In this document: positions 17,201 to 26,335 of the stretch, piece after piece | How positions within the stretch are numbered: the stretch's first letter is position 1 | Layout: every line of letters begins with the position of its first letter | Assembly (NCBI GenBank): GCA_964637165.1 | Contig: CAZWVI010000005.1 | Location: 80,638-144,637 of the forward strand | Length of the DNA: 64,000 bases | Direction: 5' to 3' | Source: CAZWVI01 sp964637165 | Lineage (GTDB): Bacteria > Planctomycetota > UBA1135 | The notes under the pieces: generated by a model | The model's input: the letters and a program-made list of their open reading frames with translations, nothing else | Databases searched by the model: none | Told to the model about the DNA's origin: nothing | Position numbers and translations under genes: made by a program

Positions 17201-19570
17201 ATGATTTTAGGCCATGTTGCTCTAGTGATTTTCGCGCAAGATCAAGCGCTAGATTTTTTACATCGAGGTGCCAGGAATGTTACTGAATGGGAACAGGCAC
17301 TTCAACAAACAGATCCTCACCAACATGCCTTAATTGCAAGTGCCGCACTAGCTCCAGCGCGCGTTAGCCAGCTAAGTTATTCATTCCCCAATTTGGATTT
17401 GGAAGCGGCCCCAGACTTTTCAGTGCAGCAGTTGCAGCATGCCCATGATGTTGTGTTGTCGCACTTGCAAGATAATCATGAGTGTTCTGAGCGTGAGGCT
17501 TTGTTGCAACGCTTTCGACCGTGGATCAAGGCGCGCGACATTCAAAACTGTTTAGCTGATGAAGAACAAATTAATTTGAGCTTTGAATTAATCAGCTTGG
17601 CACAATGGTCGGTGGCGCATGATTTTATGCCCTTAGTGGTCAGTGCCAGTTATTTCACAAAGGAACAGCGCATTGAGTTGTTGCGTCGTTGGTTAAGTGG
17701 CGGCGGACGCCGCGCATTCAAAGAAGCCTTAATGGTGTTGGACCCAACGCGCGATACCTTTTTAATTCGCGCGGCACTTAGTGATTGGGAAGATCGCATG
17801 CGCGTCATCGATTTGCCGTTAGTTGCACAATTTGTAAATGTCGCCGAAGAAAGTTTGGCACAAACTGCACGTTTGATGTGGGCGCGACATGAGCAAGATC
17901 CGCAAACACGCTGGGAAATTTTTCAGGCGGCGATTGAATTGGGGCCGAGCATGCGCGATGGGGTAGTGCGGGCATTAGCGCGGCGCGGACCAAGCGAAAA
18001 AATTAGTAATTGGATGTTGCAACACTTGGCGGCTAATGATTCCCCACTACGTGAATTCGCAGATAACTTCTTGCCGCATTTCTTGACCGCCGATAAGTTG
18101 TATTCCGAGTACGCAAAGAGATTCAACCCATTAATGTCAAAGCGTGAGCGTGCATTAAAGATTGCCGCACTTGCACGCTTGCCACAGCCCGAGGCGAGAG
18201 AAATTGCCGCGCGATGGTTAGTCGGAGGTGGCTGGACGCAAGGTCGTATTGCCGAACAAGTTGCTCGTGAGTTGGCTGCCAACGTCAACAGTCCTTTGAA
18301 TTTAGAGCAACTTTTCGTCGTGCCAAATGTTTCAGTGGAAGTGGCCTTACCGCTGGCCAGAGTTCAGGCCAAGCAGTCATCTGTTGCGCGTCAATGGTTG
18401 CGCGAACTTTTGGAAGTTGGAAGTGATTTCGAACAAGGCCAAGCAGTTCGCGCGCTGGCGGCCGCCGCGCATAAAGAGGATTTAGCCTTGCTCTTTTCTT
18501 TAGTGCAAGACCTAAGTTTCGACCCGAGTGCGCGCGCATTTGCAATCGAAGCCTTAGTGAAATCTGAACTCGAGTGGGATGTTGCGTTGGTCGAGCTAAT
18601 AGTCGCCAAGCAATTTCAAAACGATGACTTTGAAGTTCAACAAGCATTAGTTCGCGACCTTGTGATCTATGCAAGCGACAATGTTCGTCAGCAAGTGCTT
18701 AATTTAATAGAAAAAGTTGACGGACCCTTCTCTGGCGAGTTCAGTTACGACCTCAAGCTTGCGGCCTTGAGTGCGCAGGCAAGCGCGCCTCGCGCGAATG
18801 AGTATTTACAACTTGAAAAAAGCTTGGTCGCTTACTTGCGGGCGCATACTAGTGACCCATACGCCAGCGGATTACCTGACCCGCGCGAGCTATCCGCTGA
18901 ATTTCCTGCCGTTCACGCTAATGCTCAGGCTTTGGCGGCGGTAATCAGTCTGTTAGAAAAAACAAATCAAGAGCCGGCTATGCCCGGAGAGCAGGCAAAA
19001 AAATGGCGGCCCGAACTAAAGAATTTGCTCGCCGCAAATAAGCAACCACTCTCAGCTTGGGTACATATTTTGCAAGTTTTGCCAAGTGGTTCAGCCTTTA
19101 ATTTGGCTAAACAATTAAGTGAGCAAGATTCACTTCCGGCGAGCATTCAGTTGCGGTTAAATGCGGCGGCTTTACGTCATGCATTCGAGATTAGTCCAAA
19201 GCTTGCCAGCAAATGGATTCGAGTTCTTCTTTTTAGTGAGGTTGCCTTAAGTGACTATCCATGGGATCTTGCCCACGGCTTAAGTTCAACCGAGGCCATC
19301 TCTTGGGTTTTGCCGGCCGACCGCTTGGCAGAAGAACACCAATTGCAAGTTGCCATGGCCCGCAGAGGGACAGCTTGTGATTTGCAACTTGAGCAATTGT
19401 TAGATTCTTTTGTCACGCCAAGTGTTTTGTTTCGTGCGAGTTATTTGACCACCCTCTTTGAAGATGGGCACAGTTTGAAGCGCGAACTGTTAGTCCGTGC
19501 TCGACAGTGGGATGCCGGCGACCGCAAAATAAAGGACCGATTGAACCAATTTACACCCGCACCGTTCTAA
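17201..19570 (+). CDS. Large alpha-helical repeat protein, unknown function
   Basis: 789 residues, almost entirely amphipathic helix, with recurring degenerate HEAT/TPR-like pairs (RWEIFQAAIELGPSMRDGVVRALARRGP, SDFEQGQAVRALAAAAHKE). The first 13 residues (MILGHVALVIFAQ) could be a weak signal peptide; no other membrane segment is seen. Trp and Arg are frequent in a repeated ARxW or xRW setting (AARWLVGGGW, ARQWLRELL). No catalytic motif is recognisable. It probably forms a periplasmic or cytosolic solenoid. The gene is packed between nnrD and the YdjY-domain gene (nine bases downstream), so it is likely in the same transcript. Confidence 0.75.
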   Translation: MILGHVALVIFAQDQALDFLHRGARNVTEWEQALQQTDPHQHALIASAALAPARVSQLSYSFPNLDLEAAPDFSVQQLQHAHDVVLSHLQDNHECSEREALLQRFRPWIKARDIQNCLADEEQINLSFELISLAQWSVAHDFMPLVVSASYFTKEQRIELLRRWLSGGGRRAFKEALMVLDPTRDTFLIRAALSDWEDRMRVIDLPLVAQFVNVAEESLAQTARLMWARHEQDPQTRWEIFQAAIELGPSMRDGVVRALARRGPSEKISNWMLQHLAANDSPLREFADNFLPHFLTADKLYSEYAKRFNPLMSKRERALKIAALARLPQPEAREIAARWLVGGGWTQGRIAEQVARELAANVNSPLNLEQLFVVPNVSVEVALPLARVQAKQSSVARQWLRELLEVGSDFEQGQAVRALAAAAHKEDLALLFSLVQDLSFDPSARAFAIEALVKSELEWDVALVELIVAKQFQNDDFEVQQALVRDLVIYASDNVRQQVLNLIEKVDGPFSGEFSYDLKLAALSAQASAPRANEYLQLEKSLVAYLRAHTSDPYASGLPDPRELSAEFPAVHANAQALAAVISLLEKTNQEPAMPGEQAKKWRPELKNLLAANKQPLSAWVHILQVLPSGSAFNLAKQLSEQDSLPASIQLRLNAAALRHAFEISPKLASKWIRVLLFSEVALSDYPWDLAHGLSSTEAISWVLPADRLAEEHQLQVAMARRGTACDLQLEQLLDSFVTPSVLFRASYLTTLFEDGHSLKRELLVRARQWDAGDRKIKDRLNQFTPAPF

Positions 19571-19579
19571 TAGAGAATC

Positions 19580-20341
19580 ATGATTACTGTCCTACCCTTA
19601 ATTCTGGCAATTCCATTTTGTCAAGAGCCGAATGAGCCGGTGGTCACGCCGGTTGAAGTTGCGTTGGCTGCGGGCGGGGTGAAGCTTGACCGTGAAGCTG
19701 GAATCATTGAGTTGAATGGAGCAATTTGCCAGGACCAGGAGCCGCTGGAATATTTGCTGGTCAAGTCGACGGGTGATGACCATGAGGCCTTACTTCAATT
19801 GGATGAAGACGTTAGTGCCGCGGCGGTGAATACTGCAATGTTGTTGTTAGATGCTAAGCCGGGACAAAATGGTAAGTTGGTGCGCAAAGATCCACTGCCA
19901 ACTCGTGAGGAGTACGAAGCTGGGGCTTCGCTTTATGATGTTGTGCACGCCAAGGGCGATGGCTTTTACATTTACGTTGGGTGGGAACAAACCTATTTAA
20001 ATGGCGAAACAGAACGTTGGTTTTATCGAGCCGAAGATTTAGTGATTAATTCGCGGCGCACCGATACTTATCAACGAGGAAAGTTTGTTTACTTGGGCTC
20101 ACGATTCATCAAGGCTCATAGCGATGCACCGGAATTATTCGCAGCTGATGCAAGTGGCAACTTGGTGAGTTTGGTTTACTTTAATCCGGCTAATCATCTG
20201 TTGACCGGAGCTGACCCTGAGGCCAATGATCAATATGTTTGGTATCCAAATACTTGGCTGCTTCCAACTATCGGAACTCCGATTAAGGTTTGGCTGAGCC
20301 GAAGTAAATTGGCGGCTTGGCCACAAGCTTCCGCGAAATAA
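19580..20341 (+). CDS. Exported YdjY-domain protein
   Basis: 253 residues. A short signal peptide (MITVLPLILAIPFCQ) is followed by the YdjY pattern: VKLDREAGIIELNGAICQ, PLEYLLVKSTGDDHEALLQL and AVNTAMLLLDAKPGQNG. YdjY domains are common in Planctomycetota, often near redox or envelope genes, but have no firm biochemical role. The Cys at the end of the signal (IPFCQ) could be a lipid anchor, though the lipobox is imperfect. The C-terminal half (YIYVGWEQ, ERWFYRAEDLVIN) is beta-rich. It is nine bases after the helical-repeat gene and directly before a membrane protein gene. Confidence 0.8.
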   Translation: MITVLPLILAIPFCQEPNEPVVTPVEVALAAGGVKLDREAGIIELNGAICQDQEPLEYLLVKSTGDDHEALLQLDEDVSAAAVNTAMLLLDAKPGQNGKLVRKDPLPTREEYEAGASLYDVVHAKGDGFYIYVGWEQTYLNGETERWFYRAEDLVINSRRTDTYQRGKFVYLGSRFIKAHSDAPELFAADASGNLVSLVYFNPANHLLTGADPEANDQYVWYPNTWLLPTIGTPIKVWLSRSKLAAWPQASAK

Positions 20342-20343
20342 AA

Positions 20344-21036
20344 GTGAGTTTCCGCCAGGCAGTTCAGTACCGCTTCGTCGGAATGAGGATTGGCTCTTGG
20401 GTGATGTTTGCCGGATTGGGTGCGCTCGCGCTCGGCTCATTAGCGTGGGGAGATGGCGCTAGCTGGAAATTGCCAAGCTTATTTGGTGCGACCTGTGCCG
20501 CCCTATTCGCCATTTTGCGCTACCCACTAACGGGCCTTATTGACTCTATTGAGCCAACTTCTGACGAGGATGGATTAGTGCGCACCGCGCTTTCATTAGA
20601 TGAAAATGATCCGGGCGCAGAAGATTTGATTTTGACTGCCAAGTCCCGCGCTTGGCGATTACGAAGCTTGAGCGAGTTGCCATCCTTTGCGTTTATTGCG
20701 GCGATTTCGGTGGCTGTCGCATTATGGAATCAAGCAGCACCGACCGAGGTAATGCTTAAGGATAGCGCAACGTTATCCTCTGGATTAACATCTGGCTCAC
20801 CAGCATTACAAGGTGATGTCACTGTTGCAAAAAAACAACCCACCACCTCAAAAAGTTCACCGACAGCGGGGGACGCATCTGAAGCAAATCATGAATCAAC
20901 AGCAATTGTTCAAATTGATTTCGCGATTGGCAACCACCTTGGGCCAAATTCAGCAATGAAACTTGGAAATAATTTTGGCCTTACAAGTTCAACAATTGAA
21001 CGCTACTGGCGCTTGCGCGCTCAAGAATCCGAATGA
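20344..21036 (+). CDS. Three-helix membrane protein, unknown function
   Basis: About 230 residues from GTG 20344, three bases after the previous stop; the frame extends to a TTG at 20317 inside the YdjY gene, which I reject. Two hydrophobic helices lie near the N terminus (IGSWVMFAGLGALALGSLAWG, GATCAALFAILRYPLTGLI) and one mid-protein (SFAFIAAISVAVALW). The segment between is acidic (DEDGLVRTALSLDENDPGAEDL). The tail after residue 150 is Ser/Thr-rich and probably disordered or periplasmic. No family is recognised. Its stop overlaps the inositol-phosphate synthase start (ATGA). Confidence 0.7.
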   Translation: MSFRQAVQYRFVGMRIGSWVMFAGLGALALGSLAWGDGASWKLPSLFGATCAALFAILRYPLTGLIDSIEPTSDEDGLVRTALSLDENDPGAEDLILTAKSRAWRLRSLSELPSFAFIAAISVAVALWNQAAPTEVMLKDSATLSSGLTSGSPALQGDVTVAKKQPTTSKSSPTAGDASEANHESTAIVQIDFAIGNHLGPNSAMKLGNNFGLTSSTIERYWRLRAQESE

Positions 21037-22232
21037 GTCCCGAACCCCGAAAAATTGGCCTATTTGTAGTTGGCGCACGTGGCGCCATTGCGACCACAGT
21101 TCTGCACGGATTGGAAGGCTTGCGGTCGGGCATTCCGCCGATTGGAATGGTCACTGAGCTGCCTGATTTTGACGGTGCCGGAATGATAAGCACTACCAGT
21201 TTGCGATTACGCGGCTGGGATGTCGCCGGCGACTGCAATCGCAGCGCCGAGGAGTTAGTGCGCACGCGCGTTTTGCCGGCCGACTTGGTTGACATTTGTT
21301 CGGAGTTGCGCGACCGCTACGAATTGACGATTGCTCCGGGAATTCCGGAAGTTGGCGATAGTGAAATGGTTTCTCAGTCGTCACGTGAACGATTGGATTT
21401 ACCACTTGTAGAAGTTGTGAATGCATTGCGTCAGGACATTCGTGAGTGGATGTCCGAAGAACCATTTGCTGATGCAGTGGTGGTTCATTTGGCGACCGCC
21501 GAACGCCAGACAGAAATTCCTGCGGCGTGGAACAATCCGCAATCCGACCCGGTCGAATTGTTGGCATCGGCGCCGGCTGATTTGTCGCGTTCAATTCTGT
21601 ATGCAATGGCGGCAATTTTGGAAGGCTTGCCATTTGTAAACTTCACTCCTGCGTCGGGTGCCTCGGTGCCAGCGATTGCTGCTTGGGCAGAGCGTCTGGG
21701 AGTTCCGGTTTTGGGTAACGATGGTAAAACTGGCGAGACCTTAATTAAGACGGCACTTGCTCCGATGTTCCGCGACCGTGGCCTAAATGTTATGGCATGG
21801 GAGGGCTACAACATGCTCGGCAACCGTGACGGTGCTGCATTGGCAGATCCCGCGCGCCGTGCTGGGAAGTTAAAGAACAAAGATGCGGTGTTGGGTTCAA
21901 TCTTGGGGCCTGGGCGACGACATACTGGAGTTAGCATTGACTTTGTACCGAGTTTGCATGATTGGAAAACTGCTTGGGATTTCATTCACTTCGAAGGCTT
22001 TCTAGGAACTCAGATGACGATGCAATTCACTTGGCAAGGATGTGATAGTGCGTTGGCTGCTCCATTGGTTTTAGATTTGGCGCGAGTTGCTTTATTGGCG
22101 AAGTCGCGTGGACAGGGAGGCGCCTTGGTCGCTGCGGCACCATTCTTTAAAGCGCCATTGAATTGTGAAAATCACGACTTTGGGTACCAGATGAACATGT
22201 TTCGGCGCTGGATGGAGTTGGGACAGCATTAG
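21033..22232 (+). CDS. ino1: Inositol-3-phosphate synthase
   Basis: 399 residues of the bacterial/archaeal myo-inositol-1-phosphate synthase type. The NAD-binding start is IGLFVVGARGAIATTVLHGL. The catalytic core has NFTPASGASVPAI, VLGNDGKTGETLIKTALAPMF and AWEGYNMLGNRDGAALADP, with the conserved Lys residues. It converts glucose 6-phosphate to inositol 1(3)-phosphate, the first step toward inositol lipids or compatible solutes such as di-inositol phosphate. It is coupled to the membrane protein upstream and followed 13 bases later by queA. The stop codon region (CATTAGGTCAG) looks like a decayed minus-strand copy of the dispersed palindrome. Confidence 0.93.
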   Translation: MSPEPRKIGLFVVGARGAIATTVLHGLEGLRSGIPPIGMVTELPDFDGAGMISTTSLRLRGWDVAGDCNRSAEELVRTRVLPADLVDICSELRDRYELTIAPGIPEVGDSEMVSQSSRERLDLPLVEVVNALRQDIREWMSEEPFADAVVVHLATAERQTEIPAAWNNPQSDPVELLASAPADLSRSILYAMAAILEGLPFVNFTPASGASVPAIAAWAERLGVPVLGNDGKTGETLIKTALAPMFRDRGLNVMAWEGYNMLGNRDGAALADPARRAGKLKNKDAVLGSILGPGRRHTGVSIDFVPSLHDWKTAWDFIHFEGFLGTQMTMQFTWQGCDSALAAPLVLDLARVALLAKSRGQGGALVAAAPFFKAPLNCENHDFGYQMNMFRRWMELGQH

Positions 22233-22245
22233 GTCAGTTAGGCGG

Positions 22246-23307
22246 ATGGCCCTCACCGCTGATTACGATTTTGAACTTCCTCGGGAGTTGATTGCGACTC
22301 ATCCGACCAGCAAGCGCAGCGATTCGCGATTGATGTCGGTGGATTGTTCGGGTGAAGCGTGGAGTCATCATGGCTTTGAAGAGTTCCCGGGGATGTTACG
22401 CAAAGGTGACTTATTAGTTTTGAACAACACTAAGGTTTTGCCGGCGCGGGTTTTATGCCACAAGCCAAGTGGGGGGCAAGTTGAGGCCCTGTTCTTGGGT
22501 GAGGCCGAAGCTGGCGGTGCAATTTTCATGTTGTCGGGTGGACGCCTCCGACAAGGGGTCGAGCTTTTGCCCGACCACGGAGAATTCCGGCTGCGATTGA
22601 TCGAAAAAGTCGCCCCCGGCCGTTGGCTCTTAGTTCACGATTCAGCTCTGTCTTGGTCACAACTTCTTTTGCAATGTGGACAAATGCCCCTCCCGCCATA
22701 CATCAGAACCAGGCGCAAGGAGTGCGGGTTGGCCGACATTTGCGAGCAAGATGAGGAGCGATATCAAACCATATGGGCGAAGGAAAGTGGGGCGGTTGCT
22801 GCGCCAACAGCAAGTTTGCATTTCACCCCCCAGACTCTGACCCTATCCGCTGGGTCGGGAGTTGAAATTGCCGAAATAACTTTGCATGTGGGCGAAGGGA
22901 CATTTCTTCCGGTGAGCTGTGACCGCCTTGAGGACCATCCCATTCATAGTGAATTTATTGAAATACCGGAGACTACGCGTCAATTGTTGGCCCTTGCGAA
23001 ACAGCAAAAACGCCGAGTTATCGCGGTGGGGACGACTGTATGCAGAGCTTTAGAAAGTTATGCGCATAAAGGTATTACTCACGGCCCTACTGATCTTTTC
23101 ATAACGCCAGGTTTCGAGTTCAAGATGGTTGATGGTCTTTTGACTAATTTCCACACACCGAAATCCACGCTTCTGGCTTTGGTTGCCGCATTTGTTCAAG
23201 ACCGCGGAGCGGCCGAAGGCCTTGCCATGGTTAAGCGCGCCTATGCTTCGGCGATTTCAAATCGTTATCGTTTTTATTCTTACGGTGATTCATCATTTTG
23301 GACATGA
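22246..23307 (+). CDS. queA: S-adenosylmethionine:tRNA ribosyltransferase-isomerase
   Basis: 353 residues, the normal QueA length. The N-terminal DYDFELPRELIATHP, LLVLNNTKVLPAR, GAVAAPTASLHFT, ITLHVGEGTFLPV, HSEF and AVGTTVCRALES motifs are all present. QueA transfers the ribosyl part of SAM to 7-aminomethyl-7-deazaguanine in tRNA, making epoxyqueuosine. Oddly, the helix after LHFT is encoded by a copy of the dispersed palindrome (22838-22857), giving LTLSAGS where relatives have a charged helix. The TGA stop lies inside a second copy (23305-23324). The key residues flank the insert and look intact, so the enzyme is probably active. Confidence 0.94.
   Translation: MALTADYDFELPRELIATHPTSKRSDSRLMSVDCSGEAWSHHGFEEFPGMLRKGDLLVLNNTKVLPARVLCHKPSGGQVEALFLGEAEAGGAIFMLSGGRLRQGVELLPDHGEFRLRLIEKVAPGRWLLVHDSALSWSQLLLQCGQMPLPPYIRTRRKECGLADICEQDEERYQTIWAKESGAVAAPTASLHFTPQTLTLSAGSGVEIAEITLHVGEGTFLPVSCDRLEDHPIHSEFIEIPETTRQLLALAKQQKRRVIAVGTTVCRALESYAHKGITHGPTDLFITPGFEFKMVDGLLTNFHTPKSTLLALVAAFVQDRGAAEGLAMVKRAYASAISNRYRFYSYGDSSFWT
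22838..22857 (+). repeat. Dispersed 20-bp palindrome, copy 4 (inside queA)
   Basis: TGACC-CTATCCGCT-GGGTCG, with the last base changed from the consensus A. The left flank CCCAGACTC is identical to that of copy 5. It is read in frame as part of QueA (LTLSAGS, about residues 198-204). Confidence 0.85.
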
Positions 23308-23324
23308 CCCACTGCTTGGGGTCA
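23305..23324 (-). repeat. Dispersed 20-bp palindrome, copy 5 (contains queA stop)
   Basis: On the minus strand TGACC-CCAAGCAGT-GGGTCA, preceded by CCCAGACTC. On the plus strand its first three bases are the TGA stop of queA. It is oriented opposite to copy 4. Confidence 0.9.
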
Positions 23325-23346
23325 GAGTCTGGGGTAATATCTTCCC

Positions 23347-24033
23347 ATGCGGTTTTCCTCTCTCACCCCTCTAATCCTCATCCTCGCTTTCTCCTGCTCA
23401 TCTGAGCAGCCACATGACCATGCAAGTCATGAGGGCAAGGGGCTTAATGATGCCTTTCTTGCTGACAACCTCAAGGTTGAAGAATGGGTGGAGCGATTTG
23501 AAAAGGAGGGGCGCGAAATTTTCTCTCAGCGGGCGGAAATTGCTGCCACGGCTAATCTCACTGCGGGCATGGTGATGGCCGATATCGGTGCCGGCACCGG
23601 TTTGTTCGAGCCGCTTTTTTCTCAAGCGGTCGGCACAAGTGGTAAAGTTATCGCAGTCGATATTGCTAAAGATTTTCTCACTCGAATTGATGGCTTTGAA
23701 ATAGCCAACGTGGAAACAGTGCTCTGCGACGAGCACACTACTGGCCTCGAAGCCAACTCAATTGACGTGGCATTTGTTTGCGACACCTATCACCACTTTT
23801 CAAATCCAGCCGACACCTTGGCCTCAATTCACCAAGCATTAAAGCCCGGCGGCCATCTAATAATCGTGGAATTCCATCGCATTGAAGGCGAATCAAGTGA
23901 TTGGATTATGAAACACGTTCGTGCCGGAGAAAAAGTTTTCACAGACGAAATTACCGCGGCTGGATTTGAAGTCGTTAAGCGCCATGAAATACTAGAACAA
24001 AACTACATTCTAGATTTCAAGCGCGTTAATTAA
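23347..24033 (+). CDS. SAM-dependent methyltransferase with lipoprotein-like signal
   Basis: 228 residues. The N terminus is a hydrophobic export signal ending in FSCSSEQ (MRFSSLTPLILILAFSCSS), resembling a lipoprotein signal although the lipobox is imperfect. It is followed by a His-rich linker (HDHASHEGKG). A class I methyltransferase fold follows: MADIGAGTGLFEPLFSQAVG (motif I), VIAVDIAKDFL (acidic SAM-ribose ligand), IDVAFVCDTYHHF and LKPGGHLIIVEFH. SAM is cytosolic, so an exported methyltransferase is odd; either the protein is retained on the inner face or the domain has another use. It lies 39 bases after queA, across a repeat copy, so it may be a separate unit. Confidence 0.8.
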   Translation: MRFSSLTPLILILAFSCSSEQPHDHASHEGKGLNDAFLADNLKVEEWVERFEKEGREIFSQRAEIAATANLTAGMVMADIGAGTGLFEPLFSQAVGTSGKVIAVDIAKDFLTRIDGFEIANVETVLCDEHTTGLEANSIDVAFVCDTYHHFSNPADTLASIHQALKPGGHLIIVEFHRIEGESSDWIMKHVRAGEKVFTDEITAAGFEVVKRHEILEQNYILDFKRVN

Positions 24034-24044
24034 GCTACTGAAAC

Positions 24045-25526
24045 TTAAAGGTCACTACCGGCAGCGGTAATTTCCTCAAACACGAATTCTAAGTCCTCGC
24101 GGCAAAGCTGCGGGTGGGTTAGCACTAAGCGCAAAGTGGCAATTCCGCTTACAGAAGCATAGTTAAACATGATGCGCCCTTGATGCTTAATCCGTTCGCG
24201 CAAAGTAATTGTTGCGCGCTCCATTCGTTCGAGCCAAGTTTTATTTCGTTCCTGGCCACGCAAACTTGGCGGCAAATAATGAAATAAAATCGTGCAGCCC
24301 TGAGGCTCTCGTGCCAACTCAAACCCTTCGCGCTTAGTAACTAGTTCGTGCGCAATCTCCACCATTTCGAAGGCGTGTTCGACACGAAGTCGGTATCCGT
24401 CATCGCCATGCGACAACCATGACAACCACAATTTTAGAACATCGACCCGGCGGCCGCATTGCAGGCTCATATCCCCACGATCGCAACTTGCTTCAGCGGT
24501 ATCGTGGAATAAGTAGTCAGCGTTAAGCGCATTGGTGGCTTTTAATCGGCCCCGTTCGCGCAGCAACAATGCTGAGCATGACAGTGGAACTCCCATGGTT
24601 TTGTGCGGATTCCATGAAACTGAATCGGCACGTTCAATGCCTTCGAGTAGGTGACGGTGTTTTAGTGAGAACAACGCATTGCCTCCAAGCGCGGCATCGA
24701 CATGAAGCCACATGCCGGACCCGCTAGCAATATCTGCAAGTGGTTCAATTGGGTCAAAGGCGCCGGGCATTGTGGTTCCGGAAGTTGCAACGACCATGAA
24801 TGGATTAAAACCATCATCTTTGGCGGCGGCAACCATTTTTTTAAAAACACCTGCCCGCATTGCGCCATATTTATCCACCGGAACTTCACGCGCCGCGCAC
24901 AAGCCCATGCCGGCAACGCTCGCGGCCCGCGGCACAGAATAATGTGCTTCGGCAGAATGAAAAACCAAAGGACGATCAGATTCGCGTAGCCCATACTCTT
25001 TGGCATGCGGAAATGCGGAATTGCGTGAAGCTAACAATGCCATCAAGTTGGAAATGCTTCCACCTGGATTGAAAACGCCTTCACAATTATTCCAGCCAAC
25101 TAAAGCACCCATGCGCTTTATCAGTTCCTCTTCCATTAAAGTGAAAACAGGCGCAACCTCATAGGTATACATTGAGGCATTTGCCAATGTTGCCATCCAT
25201 TCACCAAGCAGCGCCGCCGGATCCGAACCTGTGTAAAGCTGATTGAAAAAATATGGATGACCAGTGCGAACACAACTCCCCATAAATTCCTGCGCGCGCG
25301 AAAAAATATTATCGAGACTCATCCCAGAGCGCGGCAACTCAAGGTCGAGCTTCTGACGCAACACTTCGGGCGGGCACCAGTCGACAACTTTTTGTTGGCG
25401 GTCGTTGTCGCTATCTAACCATTCGGCGGCAAATTTTGCGGCACGCCGAAGGATGGCATCGGTTTCACTAGCGGTGGTCTGAGATGGGGCCATTTTCAAG
25501 GGTGGGACGAAACCCAGAATGCCCAT
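24045..25526 (-). CDS. Group II PLP-dependent decarboxylase, cysteine-sulfinate/glutamate type
   Basis: 493 residues (an ATG at 25493, MAPSQTT, is an alternative start). It has YTYEVAPVFTLMEEE, NPGGSISNLMAL, WLHVDAALGGNALFS and the PLP-lysine motif SVSWNPHKTMGVPLSCS, then LQCGRRVDVLKLWLSW. These match the glutamate/cysteine-sulfinate/aspartate decarboxylase group. The resemblance to cysteine sulfinate decarboxylase is strong by eye, which would yield hypotaurine, but aspartate or glutamate cannot be excluded. PLP enzymes of this group act in the cytoplasm. The gene converges on the methyltransferase, 11 bases apart, and is divergent from the sigma-like factor. Confidence 0.9.
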   Translation of the reverse strand: MGILGFVPPLKMAPSQTTASETDAILRRAAKFAAEWLDSDNDRQQKVVDWCPPEVLRQKLDLELPRSGMSLDNIFSRAQEFMGSCVRTGHPYFFNQLYTGSDPAALLGEWMATLANASMYTYEVAPVFTLMEEELIKRMGALVGWNNCEGVFNPGGSISNLMALLASRNSAFPHAKEYGLRESDRPLVFHSAEAHYSVPRAASVAGMGLCAAREVPVDKYGAMRAGVFKKMVAAAKDDGFNPFMVVATSGTTMPGAFDPIEPLADIASGSGMWLHVDAALGGNALFSLKHRHLLEGIERADSVSWNPHKTMGVPLSCSALLLRERGRLKATNALNADYLFHDTAEASCDRGDMSLQCGRRVDVLKLWLSWLSHGDDGYRLRVEHAFEMVEIAHELVTKREGFELAREPQGCTILFHYLPPSLRGQERNKTWLERMERATITLRERIKHQGRIMFNYASVSGIATLRLVLTHPQLCREDLEFVFEEITAAGSDL

Positions 25527-25612
25527 AAGATAACGTCAAACTAAGTATTTTGCTTATTTCAAAAAGCCGTCAACAAAAACGTGCCAATGCTCCATAAATC
25601 TCTTTATTGTAG

Positions 25613-26335
25613 ATGGGTAAGTCATTCGATACCGCCATGGAACCTAATTTCGAGAGCCAGCTAGTCGCCGCTAGAGAGCATGCCAAGCAGTACCTTGGCC
25701 CTGCTAGCTTGGCCCATCTCGCCAGGCCGCAAGTTATCTCCTCGCTTAAGCAACGATTCGAAATCGGTAGCGAAGTTGCGGATGCAGTGTTGGCCGAAAT
25801 CCATCTCGCCGCCCAACATCAGCCACTGCTAGCCAATGAATTTATTGGTTGTTTTCTATCTGACATGATGATGCTCGGAAGTGCAACGTCCAAACAAGGA
25901 TTGCGTCGGCTCCTCGACACTAATGACTTAGTGCAATCAGTTATAGAAGACTTGTGGCCGGAATTATCCAAACTTAAATTCACCACACGCGCCGCATTTT
26001 TGTCCCTGCTTTCACGCCGGCTGCAATGGAAGGCCTCTGATCGGCGCCGCATGCTCGGTCGCGATAAACGTCGCGAGGACCTGCGCTTAAATGTTGAGCC
26101 GCAAGACGTATCACCGAAAGAGAATTTCAAGTCACCACTTTCGATTATGGACGATCGAGAAGAGCAAGATCTACTCTTGACAAAGCTTATGGATTTACCT
26201 GAACTTGATCGCAGGTTAGTTACCCTGCATTTGCGTGGACACTCGGTTGTTGAAATGTCGGAAATATTAGAAATGGAACGTGCTGAAACTGATAAAGAGT
26301 TGCAGCGCGCATTGCGCCGCGTTCGTGGTTCTTAA
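25613..26335 (+). CDS. Sigma-70-like regulator (ECF-type), paired with a Ser/Thr kinase
   Basis: 240 residues; an ATG at 25637 (MEPNFES) is an alternative start. The C-terminal third resembles sigma region 4: LMDLPELDRRLVTLHLRGHSVVEMSEILEMERAETDKELQRALRRVR, a helix-turn-helix that would contact the -35 element. The middle (DTNDLVQSVIEDLWPELSKLKF, RAAFLSLLSRRLQWKASDRRR) fits region 2. This is the arrangement of planctomycete ECF-like factors that sit beside Ser/Thr kinases. It converges on the kinase gene with a four-base 3' overlap. Control by phosphorylation is plausible from the pairing, not shown by the sequence. Confidence 0.75.
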   Translation: MGKSFDTAMEPNFESQLVAAREHAKQYLGPASLAHLARPQVISSLKQRFEIGSEVADAVLAEIHLAAQHQPLLANEFIGCFLSDMMMLGSATSKQGLRRLLDTNDLVQSVIEDLWPELSKLKFTTRAAFLSLLSRRLQWKASDRRRMLGRDKRREDLRLNVEPQDVSPKENFKSPLSIMDDREEQDLLLTKLMDLPELDRRLVTLHLRGHSVVEMSEILEMERAETDKELQRALRRVRGS

